This document shows, piece after piece, positions 8,070 through 15,548 of a stretch of 64,000 bases of DNA; the stretch's first letter is position 1, and every line of letters starts with the position of its first letter. Origin of the DNA: Sphaerochaeta associata (GTDB lineage: Bacteria; Spirochaetota; Spirochaetia; Sphaerochaetales; Sphaerochaetaceae). Below the pieces are notes generated by a model that had not been told where the DNA came from, did no database searches, and saw only the letters and a program-made list of their open reading frames with translations. Made by a program: the position numbers and the translations under genes. Location of the stretch: NCBI RefSeq assembly GCF_022869165.1, contig NZ_CP094929.1:682001-746000 (forward strand), given 5' to 3'.

Positions 8070-9490
8070 GAGATGAGAAGCGAGGTGGTGGCAAGCGTCT
8101 CGGTCATCCTGAGCTTCAGGTTCTCCACCTGCTGAGCTGCACGATTATATTGGGCTCTTATCGCTTTCACCATCTCGGATTTAAGCGGGAAGGCAAGCAA
8201 GGCCTCTTCGTACCGTCTTGCAAGATCTTTCACCTGGTTCTCCGCCTTTGCATACTCCGCTTTCAATGTGGACAGCTTGGCAAGCACCCGTTCGAGATTT
8301 ACCCGTACGGCGTTTTGGTAGCCTCGTTCAAGTTCTGCAACCAAAGATTGTACCGGAACAATCTTCTTGACCCGGTACCCATTGGTGCCTACGAATACAA
8401 ACCCGCTCTGCAAAAGGCCTCTGCGGGCATTGTTGAGGGCAATGGAGATGCAATAGTTTGCTTCTTGGGCTTTGCAGGAGGAGAGGCACTTCCATGCACA
8501 CTTGAACGACGGGCGCTTGCCCTGCTCGCTGTCGGTGATGAACGTATTGCGAATTGCCCTTCCCGGCATTCCCACCGGGCTCTTGATCAGGCCTATCTGC
8601 TCCTTGGTGCAATTGACGTATGCCTCTTTGAATCGTCTGTCTGCGTCGCATTCATCGGTTGCAACAAAGCGTGTGGCCATTTGGACAGCCGATGCACCGA
8701 GGCTGAGAACCTTGTACACATCCCTGCCGCTGTAGACTCCACCGCCTGCAATCAGGGGAATCTTGCAGCCCTTGCTCTCCTCGAAGGGTTTCAGTGCCTC
8801 GACAATCCGGGGAACAATTGCTTCCAATTGGTAGGCGGGATCTTCAAGCTGCTCTTCGCTGAAGCCCAAGTGCCCCCCGGCTTTGGGACCCTCGAAAACC
8901 ACAGCGTCGGGCATGTCATTGTAGAGTTTGTTCCACATGCGGAAGATCATATCGACTGCACGTGCCGAGCTGACGATCGGGGCTACTTTCACATTGGCCT
9001 TTCGCAGTGCCTCGACGGGCATGTTCTTGATTGGAAGTCCTGCTCCCATGAAGACAATATCCACCTTTTCTTCAATCGCTACGTCCAGCAACTGGTGGAA
9101 ATCATTGACTGCGACCATGATGTTGACTCCGATGGCTCCCGAGCTCAGCTCACGAGCTTTGCGGATCTCGCGCCTGAAGGCCCTGAGGTTTGCTGCCTGG
9201 CCATCCTCATAGTAGTCGGGTTCCAACAATCCGATGCCGTTTGCGGCAATAACACCGATGCCTCCGTTGTTGGCAACGGCACTGGCAAGTGAGGAGAGAG
9301 AGATTCCGACGCCCATACCGCCTTGTACGATGGGAGTGGGAGCGACCAGATCGCCGATTTTCAATGCAGGCCAAGTGGTTCTGGAGCCGAGGATCCGTTG
9401 AATGGTTCGCTCGATGGGAAGGTAGGCTTTGCAAGCTTGTACTTCTTCTTTGATGCGGTTCACTATGGTTGAGAGAGATGTTGATTTCAT
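8066..9490 (-). CDS. Nitronate monooxygenase-like FMN protein with coiled-coil tail
   Basis: A 474-residue protein of the nitronate monooxygenase/FabK TIM-barrel family. It has the N-terminal PIVQGGMGVGIS flavin loop (about 53-64), GGHLG (about 205-209) and AGGGVYSGRDV (about 248-258). A Cys cluster C331, C335, C339 and C347 matches the subgroup common in anaerobes. After about residue 390 it carries an 80-residue helical, Lys/Glu/Ala-rich extension that I read as coiled coil and that is not part of the usual fold. ATG 9490 follows AAGGAA. The reaction is unproven; family members oxidise alkyl nitronates or reduce enoyl thioesters. Confidence 0.85.
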   Translation of the reverse strand: MKSTSLSTIVNRIKEEVQACKAYLPIERTIQRILGSRTTWPALKIGDLVAPTPIVQGGMGVGISLSSLASAVANNGGIGVIAANGIGLLEPDYYEDGQAANLRAFRREIRKARELSSGAIGVNIMVAVNDFHQLLDVAIEEKVDIVFMGAGLPIKNMPVEALRKANVKVAPIVSSARAVDMIFRMWNKLYNDMPDAVVFEGPKAGGHLGFSEEQLEDPAYQLEAIVPRIVEALKPFEESKGCKIPLIAGGGVYSGRDVYKVLSLGASAVQMATRFVATDECDADRRFKEAYVNCTKEQIGLIKSPVGMPGRAIRNTFITDSEQGKRPSFKCAWKCLSSCKAQEANYCISIALNNARRGLLQSGFVFVGTNGYRVKKIVPVQSLVAELERGYQNAVRVNLERVLAKLSTLKAEYAKAENQVKDLARRYEEALLAFPLKSEMVKAIRAQYNRAAQQVENLKLRMTETLATTSLLIS

Positions 9491-9642
9491 TGCTGTTCCT
9501 TGGGGACGCGCAAGTCCTTGGGTTTAATCTAACATAAATACAAAAAATGTCAAAGTGTATAGTATAACTATCTGCATGCTCACTGAAGCTCTTCACATAC
9601 ACCTAAGCTCTGAGTTAGTATCGAAGTACCGGGGGAGAAGAA

Positions 9643-9999
9643 ATGGAACCTGTTGCCGACACAGAACGCAGGCATTCGATTGCCTCGCTCGATTCAAGCA
9701 TCCGAAAATTGGAGAAAACGCTCACCAGTGTAGAGCGAAAAGGTTCTTCGACCACCGTGGTTTCAAAGAGGCTGAAGGCCCTCAGGATTGGCCTTTCCGC
9801 TCTTCATGCAGTGTGGGAAAACCAAGCCTACCCGTATTCAGAGCAGGAGACCGTCGATGCCAAGGAAATCCTGACAAGTCTGTTTCCTTCCCTCCAAGCC
9901 ATGGCTGACAAGTTCAAGCCAGGCAGCAGCCAAGCAACGTTGCTTGCGCGAAGGGTGCGCTCTCTTGAGCTTGCACGAGAAGCCCTAGATGAGCTGTGA
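9643..9999 (+). CDS. Small helical protein of unknown function
   Basis: A 118-residue charged protein with heptad-like helices (SLDSSIRKLEKTLTSVERK and AMADKFKPGSSQATLLARRV). It has no signal peptide, membrane segment or motif I recognise. ATG 9643 follows GGGGGAGAAG, a good ribosome site, which argues that it is real. Its 3' end overlaps the convergent amidohydrolase by 15 bases, and it is divergent from the nitronate-monooxygenase-like gene. Confidence 0.65.
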   Translation: MEPVADTERRHSIASLDSSIRKLEKTLTSVERKGSSTTVVSKRLKALRIGLSALHAVWENQAYPYSEQETVDAKEILTSLFPSLQAMADKFKPGSSQATLLARRVRSLELAREALDEL

Positions 10000-11241
10000 A
10001 CCGTATACTCGCTGAAGAATCTCAGTATAGGCTTTCTCTAAGGCCGCCTCATCGACCGTGGTACATGTTCCATCCTTGATCACAAAATTTCCGTCAACCA
10101 TCACCGAATCGATGAGGTCGGCCCTGGTATGCATCAGGGTGTTGTAGGCGATATTGGAAAATCCTTGGGTCTGCAGAAGGGGTGAAAGCTCCAGTGCATT
10201 GCGTACAAACACCAAGTCTGCACGCTTGCCCACCTCGATCCGGCCGTTGTAGAGGGCAGGGCAGGGAGAGGTTGTGGCAAGTTTCCAGACTGTCTTTGCA
10301 TCATAGTGTTCGGCCCTGTTGCTCTGTTTGAGCTCAGCATACGTAGTTCTCATGACTTCCCAGATATCATGGCTTAGAAAGTCAGTCCCAAGTCCTATGC
10401 GGGCTCCTTTATCCAGCAGATCGCTGAGGGCCATCTCATGGGCGCCTGAGATTCGGTTGGAAATCGGGCAATGGACGAGCAGGGCCTTGCTTGAGGCAAG
10501 GAGGACACGGTCTTTGTCTGTGGTTTCAATGCAGTGAAAGAGAATGGTCTGTTCATTGAGCAGGTTGTGCAAGGCAAGTAATTCGACGGTAGAGAGGCCG
10601 AACTTTCGGAGAGTCTCCTTTCGTCTGAACTCGGTCTCGAGGCAGTGGGTCATCAAAGGCCAACCGGTCCTCTGTACCCGTTCGATCGCCTTTACAAGGC
10701 TGTCCTGTTCAAGGTCCTCTTCCTCGGGAAGGTGGGTGCCGCGCATAAGGCCTGTTGTTGCTGTTTCTTGGGTTGGTACTTCGTCATACCAATCAACCAA
10801 GGCCTTGATGCCGATTCTGTTGGCGCACTCCTCCAAGGCTTGGCTGCTCTCATCGGCTTGCCCGGTTTCTACAATGCAGGCAACCCCGGCTTTGAGGTAC
10901 TGCAGGTAGGCATAGAGGACAAGGATGTGAAAGTCGGAGGTGGAAACTGCTTGGTCGGTATAGTCGAAGAGTTGTTGCTGCAGCCTGCCTTGGGTGGTGT
11001 CGTCACACCATGCGTGAAGTGGTTTGTCACTGAACAGCCCTCGAAAGAGGGTGTCGGGAGTGTGGGTATGACAGTCGGCGAGGGCAGGGTAGATGAGATG
11101 GGAGGAGCAATCGATGACTTGCTCGCCTGCAAGTGGCTTGAGGTTTTTCTCAATGGCGACAATAAGTGAGCCTTCGATTCTGATGTCTGCCTGATGGAGT
11201 GCGAAATCTTCACCAAGGTAACGGGTATTGGATAATAACAT
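9985..11241 (-). CDS. Amidohydrolase / cytosine-deaminase-like metal-dependent hydrolase
   Basis: A 418-residue cytosolic enzyme of the amidohydrolase superfamily (TRZ/ATZ, guanine or S-adenosylhomocysteine deaminase class). The metal site is visible: HTHTP (first His pair), MTHCLE, LFHCIE and LGTDFLSHD. Such enzymes hydrolytically deaminate purines, pyrimidines or triazines. ATG 11241 (MLLSNTRYLG) begins the recognisable N-terminal beta-sandwich; the frame is open further upstream but without homology, and the ribosome site is poor. The purine-oxidation and nucleoside-uptake genes a few kb away make a purine substrate plausible (inference). Confidence 0.85.
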   Translation of the reverse strand: MLLSNTRYLGEDFALHQADIRIEGSLIVAIEKNLKPLAGEQVIDCSSHLIYPALADCHTHTPDTLFRGLFSDKPLHAWCDDTTQGRLQQQLFDYTDQAVSTSDFHILVLYAYLQYLKAGVACIVETGQADESSQALEECANRIGIKALVDWYDEVPTQETATTGLMRGTHLPEEEDLEQDSLVKAIERVQRTGWPLMTHCLETEFRRKETLRKFGLSTVELLALHNLLNEQTILFHCIETTDKDRVLLASSKALLVHCPISNRISGAHEMALSDLLDKGARIGLGTDFLSHDIWEVMRTTYAELKQSNRAEHYDAKTVWKLATTSPCPALYNGRIEVGKRADLVFVRNALELSPLLQTQGFSNIAYNTLMHTRADLIDSVMVDGNFVIKDGTCTTVDEAALEKAYTEILQRVYGSQLI

Positions 11242-11307
11242 AGTGGTAGCATAGCATGTCTTACTTTCAAAGTGATGTTGGAAATGTTGAAGGAACTGAA
11301 ATAATAC

Positions 11308-11340
11308 GGCCTGCACACAGCAACCATGTGTGTACAGGCC
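11308..11340 (-). terminator. Hairpin terminator of the AraC/GyrI gene
   Basis: GGCCTGCACACA pairs with TGTGTG(TA)CAGGCC across a 7-base loop with a two-base bulge. On the reverse strand it is followed by GTATTATTT. It lies 12 bases after the AraC-type stop. Confidence 0.6.
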
Positions 11341-11351
11341 TATATGAAGTG

Positions 11352-12206
11352 CTATTCCTTACTTTTCTTAATCGGCATCCAAACCTCAAAACTCTGGTTG
11401 GCTGGATCGGCATCAAGGTATACTTCCATATCGACACCATTGGCAAACTCATAGCCGCTGGAGGGAAGCCAGTCGGTGACGATGCGTCTCTCCACCTCTT
11501 GAATGGTTTGTGGCATGGGGCCGCGTCCAGGGAAGATCGCCCACAGGGCTGCATCGACAACCTGGCTCTCCAGGCCCTCCGGTGTCCCCTCTTCCATGGC
11601 GATACCGATGGTGTAGACCCAGTAATCCTTCTCATCGCCGTTGGTACACAGTCCGAGAAGTCCCTGACCGGGTTTCATATAGGAACAGATCCTGGCAATC
11701 GTTCCGTCCTGTGCTTTCTTGTTCCAGAATACAGGCACTTCTCTCATATTCTGTTCCATGTCCTTTTCCAGCTTGAGTGTAACACCCACTACGCGGAAAG
11801 CCTCTTTCCTTTCAATTCGATACTCCATCTCTTGTTCTCCTTTGATGGTCAGGCTGAAGCTGATCTTGGGGAACGCTTTCAGGGACATCCCTTCCTTCTT
11901 CGCCTGCGACGGTGTCAAGCCGTGAAGAGCCTGAAACGCACGGGTAAAAGAGGTAGGAGAGTCGTATCCGTAGAGAAGCGCTACATCCAAGACCTTTTGC
12001 CCCTGTTGCAGGGCAAGGGCTGCCTTGGTGAGCCTTCTGCGGCGGATGTACTCGCCCAGCGGAATTCCTGCTACATAGGTGAACATCCTCTGGAAGTGAT
12101 AGGTTGAGCAGTTTGCCAACTGTCCTGCCTTCTCGTAGGAGATACTTCCTTCCAGGTTGTCTTCAATGTAGAGCAGTGCCTCATTCAAGCGTTCGATCCA
12201 TTGCAT
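11352..12206 (-). CDS. AraC-family regulator with GyrI-like effector domain
   Basis: A 284-residue transcription factor. Residues about 1-105 hold the two AraC helix-turn-helix motifs (CSTYHFQRMFTYVAG and LLYGYDSPTSFTRAFQ); residues about 125-284 form a GyrI-like small-molecule domain, as in SoxS/Rob-type or BmrR-like sensors. The start ATG 12206 (MQWIERLNEAL) follows GAGGTC. A second, dead copy of its first codons and promoter is found at 14221-14378. The target genes are not evident; it is probably autoregulated through the inverted repeat at 12253-12281. Confidence 0.9.
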   Translation of the reverse strand: MQWIERLNEALLYIEDNLEGSISYEKAGQLANCSTYHFQRMFTYVAGIPLGEYIRRRRLTKAALALQQGQKVLDVALLYGYDSPTSFTRAFQALHGLTPSQAKKEGMSLKAFPKISFSLTIKGEQEMEYRIERKEAFRVVGVTLKLEKDMEQNMREVPVFWNKKAQDGTIARICSYMKPGQGLLGLCTNGDEKDYWVYTIGIAMEEGTPEGLESQVVDAALWAIFPGRGPMPQTIQEVERRIVTDWLPSSGYEFANGVDMEVYLDADPANQSFEVWMPIKKSKE

Positions 12207-12252
12207 TTCGTCTGACCTCACAAGGGAGTATGGAGTAGTAACCAAAAAGGTT

Positions 12253-12281
12253 CCTCTCAATTGATGCACAATGTTGAGAGG
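12253..12281. promoter_or_regulatory. Inverted repeat upstream of araC-type gene, candidate operator
   Basis: CCTCTCAA and TTGAGAGG form a perfect 8-bp inverted repeat separated by 13 bases, 47 bases upstream of the AraC/GyrI start. The region is the best-conserved part (33 identical bases, 12256-12288) of a second copy at 14346-14378, where the rest has diverged. This suggests selection on, or recent exchange of, the site. Confidence 0.5.
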
Positions 12282-12295
12282 TTTGCAAGAATACC

Positions 12296-12327
12296 GTGGA
12301 GTTATTCAGCCTGTTGAATGGCTCCAC
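12296..12327 (-). terminator. Hairpin downstream of the AbiEii gene
   Basis: GTGGAG and CTCCAC pair, with an inner ATTCA/TGAAT stem, about 50 bases after the AbiEii stop. There is no clear T-run on the reverse strand, so it may be a terminator or only a secondary structure. Confidence 0.35.
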
Positions 12328-12377
12328 GAGTATAAAAACTTAGTGCCTGGACTCTTGGATTCTTGCAGCCCATGCGA

Positions 12378-13447
12378 TTACGTACACGATAGCGTATGGA
12401 TTTCCATCTCAAGTATGCTCAATCCTTCCATGATGCAGTCAAAACTTGGGATTTCCTTGAAAAGCATATCTCTCATAGATTCATAATCTGCGCGTAATGA
12501 AGGAATTCTATAGTTGGGAGGTATCAGCTTCAGTGTTTTGGGGATGGCAGTCTCATAACTTGCCCAAGCTCTGGGATAGAATCTCATCTTAAAATTCACC
12601 ACCTTTGCAAGCAGGGCAAGGTTGGAAAATGATGTATCTTTGACCGGTGTTGTCGACATTCGATAGAGATCATAATAGTGTCGTGAATAACGACTTGGTA
12701 GATTGAGATTAGTAGGTCGGTGAGCTTCATGGTGAAGGATTGTAGCTTTCTCCCAGAACGTTCTCTCTGGGGCTACCGTTACTATGGATGTAGCCTTCCG
12801 TTCAAATACTGCAGGATACATTGTGGATGCATATGATTCAATTTCGGTAATGGTTATAGGATTCCATGCCGCCAAGGCTCCGATCTCCAGACGTATCACT
12901 TGAGAGATAGCAGTCTGTACACATACATGCGGGTATATAGTGGAGATGTCATCACGGATGCCGGCGACAATGAAGTCTGTACACATACATGCGGGTATAT
13001 AAAACGTACTGTTTGTTTCTCAATTTCATCTATGCAAATGTCAGCCTCCCGCCCTAGTTCCCGACTTATTTCTAATTGCATAGTTGGGCAGAGAACATCA
13101 GCAAGAAACATCTCTGTGCGAATAGTCGCTTCTTTATTGAAGATTGCTTGTTTCGTATTTGAACGGTTGGCCCAAGGTTCATATGTTCGATATCCTAACA
13201 TACGCCAATCCAAGACCAAATCGATATCTTCGGAGAATCGATTGATGAGGTGAAAAGATTTCGAAAGACTTGTACCGCCCTTAAATGCGAGGGCATTCTT
13301 CCATGATGATCGATGGAAGAGATACTCCAACATATAACAAACCCAAAAATCCTTCTCTACAATTGAATCATGCAATTGCATCCGATCTGCAGTATTTCTA
13401 AAAAGATCAGCCCTATCATCATTCGAGAGTCTCGCTACTTTTCTCAT
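12378..13447 (-). pseudogene. AbiEii-type nucleotidyltransferase toxin, frameshifted by a 62-base insertion
   Basis: Two overlapping frames together encode one AbiEii/DUF1814 toxin. The upstream part (ATG 13447 down to 12896) has the nucleotidyltransferase core KGGTSLSKSFHLINRFSEDIDL. The downstream part (ending 12378) has the IRLEIGALA and ERTFWEKATILHHEA blocks. They are out of frame because a 28-base direct repeat (12912-12939 and 12974-13001) encloses 34 extra bases, adding 62. Removing one repeat plus the spacer joins RFIYPHVCVQT directly to AISQVIRLEIGA, the spacing expected for the family. As read the toxin is truncated after the catalytic core. It overlaps the antitoxin gene by 29 bases. 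Confidence 0.85.
12912..13001. repeat. 28-base direct repeat pair inside the AbiEii gene
   Basis: Identical 28-base copies at 12912-12939 and 12974-13001, each containing ACACATACATGCGGGTATAT, are separated by 34 unique bases. The period of 62 is not a multiple of three, so the second copy breaks the toxin frame. Recombination between the copies would restore it. Confidence 0.9.
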
Positions 13448-14060
13448 CACTCACCCTATCTGTCATGCACATGGACTGGATCGTCCTATATATCCAGTCT
13501 GTTGATTCTTTTGCTTCAACCAACAGAGCATCCTTCTCTGATTCTGTGAGTTTTGCTTCAAGAGTGTGCAATAGGTCTTGAGTGATGTATTCTTTTCCAA
13601 GTGTCTTTAATGCTTGGATCACAAGGACAGTCATACTCGAAAGGCCTGTGATTTCCTTGTTGGTCCTATGTTTGAATTGAATTGTCGTGTTACCGAAGGA
13701 GTACTCCCTGTAGGGGCCGTCGCTGCAGTAAGTCCATATGGCCGGAACCTGCGAAGAAAGGCCCAATGCATTAAGAGCAGAATTCCCACAGGGGGCAATG
13801 CTCCAATGGTAGTTGCGCGCGATTGTCCGGGCAACCGCATCGGGATGTATTGCAATATACTCTCCTAAGAACGTGTTGAACCTTGGTTTTTCGAATACCC
13901 CTTGCAATAATCTTCGTAGAACGCCTGCATGAGTAAGCCGATTCAAGTTTCTTCGTACAGTTTCCGCATCGGCGATATCAGTAAAATCTGCACCGATGAA
14001 AAGGGTTCCTTCCTCTGCGTTCCGAATGCGTTCCTGGATTTTCTTCGAATAATTCTTCAT
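13419..14060 (-). CDS. AbiEi-type antitoxin (DUF6088 family)
   Basis: A 213-residue protein resembling DUF6088/AbiEi antitoxins of type IV toxin-antitoxin systems: an N-terminal winged helix (about 1-75, with AETVRRNLNRLTHAGVLRRLLQGVFEKP) and a C-terminal antitoxin domain. In studied systems AbiEi represses its own operon and counters AbiEii, and the pair can abort phage infection. ATG 14060 follows AGAAGAGAC. It is the first gene of the pair, the usual order, and appears intact although the toxin is broken. Confidence 0.85.
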   Translation of the reverse strand: MKNYSKKIQERIRNAEEGTLFIGADFTDIADAETVRRNLNRLTHAGVLRRLLQGVFEKPRFNTFLGEYIAIHPDAVARTIARNYHWSIAPCGNSALNALGLSSQVPAIWTYCSDGPYREYSFGNTTIQFKHRTNKEITGLSSMTVLVIQALKTLGKEYITQDLLHTLEAKLTESEKDALLVEAKESTDWIYRTIQSMCMTDRVSDEKSSETLE

Positions 14061-14082
14061 GGCTTGTCTCTTCTTTTACGAC

Positions 14083-14112
14083 TGTCCCGTAAACTATATA
14101 TTAATCGGGACA
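14083..14112. promoter_or_regulatory. Inverted repeat in the AbiE promoter, candidate autoregulatory operator
   Basis: TGTCCCG (14083-14089) and CGGGACA (14106-14112) form a perfect 7-bp inverted repeat around an A/T-rich core, 23 bases upstream of the AbiEi start. AbiEi proteins are known to bind inverted repeats in their own promoter. Confidence 0.6.
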
Positions 14113-14220
14113 ATTAACCAATAGCCAACCTATGCTGAATATCCTTGGTCTTGCCTTATTTCTTGCTTACATGGCCAGATTTTAAGCCGTCATCTGGTTG
14201 AAGCTATCGACACCCACAAT

Positions 14221-14378
14221 TCTCATAGGAAAGAATTCCTTCCAAGTCGTTCTCAATGTAAATCAGTACCTCGTCCATACGTTCAATGCATTACATTTCG
14301 TCAAACCTCGGTAGCGAGAATGGAGTAGGAACTGAGACGATTTTCCTCAATTGATGCACAATGTTGAGAGGTTTGCAA
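14221..14378 (-). pseudogene. Remnant of a second AraC/GyrI gene: 5' end and promoter
   Basis: These 158 bases align without gaps to 12131-12288, the promoter and first 25 codons of the AraC/GyrI gene. By my count 124 of 158 bases match, including the last 33 in a row. The frame still reads CIERMDEVLIYIENDLEG (compare QWIERLNEALLYIEDNLEG) but codon 2 is TAA and the gene body is absent. The AbiE module lies between the two copies. From 14113 to 14220 I see nothing recognisable. Confidence 0.85.
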
Positions 14379-14553
14379 TATTGGAACTACACGATGATTC
14401 TGGAAATTGATAGGTTCAATCTGTAGCAGTAGGTGTGATCAATATGTCCAAGATTTGAACTCCTTGACTCCATACAAAGAAATTGAAAAAAAACTCACAT
14501 AGTTGTACTGATAGTGAGATACTCTGTTTATCGAGCCAATGAAGGAGGTTCAT

Positions 14554-14886
14554 ATGGCATATGGAAATTTCCAATTTAAGGGAAAAGGTGGAGGGTATTT
14601 CTGGCTGATGATCTGGACGAGTGTACTTACTATCATCACAGTTGGCATAGCATATCCTTGGATGATGTGCGCAATTGAGAGATGGAAAGCTTCACACACG
14701 TACATTGATGACAAACAACTTGTGTTTAAAGGATCCGGGGCTGGTCTCTTTGGTACATGGCTGCTCATTATTTTGCTTACAGTCATTACGCTTGGTATCT
14801 ACGCTCCATGGGGAGCCTGCCGCTTGCTACGATGGAAAACCAATAATTTGTTTTTTGCTTCTGCTGGAGATGTTGAGAATTTCTAG
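14554..14886 (+). CDS. DUF898 (YjgN-like) small membrane protein
   Basis: A 110-residue protein with two membrane segments (about 15-38 and 66-88), each followed by a W-rich turn (AYPWMMCAIERWK, IYAPWGACRLLRWKTNN), the internal repeat typical of DUF898. Usual DUF898 proteins are about 350 residues, so this is a minimal version. ATG 14554 has AAGGAGG 7 bases upstream. Function is unknown. The 168 bases before it show a CTCAC/GTGAG inverted repeat but nothing else recognisable. Confidence 0.75.
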   Translation: MAYGNFQFKGKGGGYFWLMIWTSVLTIITVGIAYPWMMCAIERWKASHTYIDDKQLVFKGSGAGLFGTWLLIILLTVITLGIYAPWGACRLLRWKTNNLFFASAGDVENF

Positions 14887-14933
14887 CTGTTTGTGAAATG
14901 TACAAGGCTCTCTTAAAAGTCGGAGTTGCGCAT

Positions 14934-15548
14934 TCATGCATTAGGCGTACAAATATACCAATTTGCTCGCTTGCCTACCTGCACCACTTCCACCTTCGAA
15001 AAGCAGTGTTGGAGTTCTGTTCCACAATCCTGCAACTCCTTCTGTGCGTGCTTGATGAAATGAAAGTAGTCTCCACCTTCCAGATACTCTACCAGGGAGG
15101 TGAGCGGAGAACGGCTGTCGTTGTAATCGTGGATGATTACGTACTGCTTGGCCACCCGGCCCATCTGCCGATAGAGGTTTGTTCTCATCTCCTGTTTCAT
15201 CCCATGGGCGACATAGCTTGCAATGACCACGTCGAACTGTTTGTCGGTGAAGGGCAGTGCCTGGGTGGCGTCGGCCTGAATGAATGTGGTTGCATTGTCA
15301 TAATTCTTCCGTTTTGCGATGGCAAGCATCTTGGAAGCGGGGTCTATGCCGGTGACAGCCAGGCCTCGATCAGATAGAGCACTGCAAAGGGCACCGGTTC
15401 CACAGCCTACATCAAGGATTGTTTCATAGGTGAGAAAGCGTTGCATAGAGGCAAGCGTTTTTGCATACCTTCGCTTCTGGTAGGAGAAGAACAAGGCGTA
15501 GATGGGAGCAATGGAGTTGAAGAGGCCGGTGGAGTCCTTACGCTTCAT
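14934..15548 (-). CDS. Class I SAM-dependent methyltransferase
   Basis: A 204-residue cytosolic methyltransferase. The SAM-binding glycine loop ILDVGCGTGALCSAL is at about residues 44-58, followed by VTGIDPASKML (acidic ribose-binding Asp) and QADATQALPF. Its ATG at 15548 shares one base with the TAA stop of the xanthine-dehydrogenase-like gene, so it is translationally coupled to it. The substrate is unknown; coupling to a molybdenum hydroxylase is unusual. Confidence 0.85.
   Translation of the reverse strand: MKRKDSTGLFNSIAPIYALFFSYQKRRYAKTLASMQRFLTYETILDVGCGTGALCSALSDRGLAVTGIDPASKMLAIAKRKNYDNATTFIQADATQALPFTDKQFDVVIASYVAHGMKQEMRTNLYRQMGRVAKQYVIIHDYNDSRSPLTSLVEYLEGGDYFHFIKHAQKELQDCGTELQHCFSKVEVVQVGKRANWYICTPNA

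Noticed and set aside
8150-9292. Plus-strand open frame of 380 codons
   Set aside because: Antisense to the nitronate-monooxygenase-like gene, which has full family motifs and a ribosome site.
12912-13001. CRISPR-like pattern: two 28-base repeats with a 34-base spacer
   Set aside because: Only two copies, inside a coding gene, with no leader or cas genes. It is better explained as a duplication breaking the AbiEii frame.
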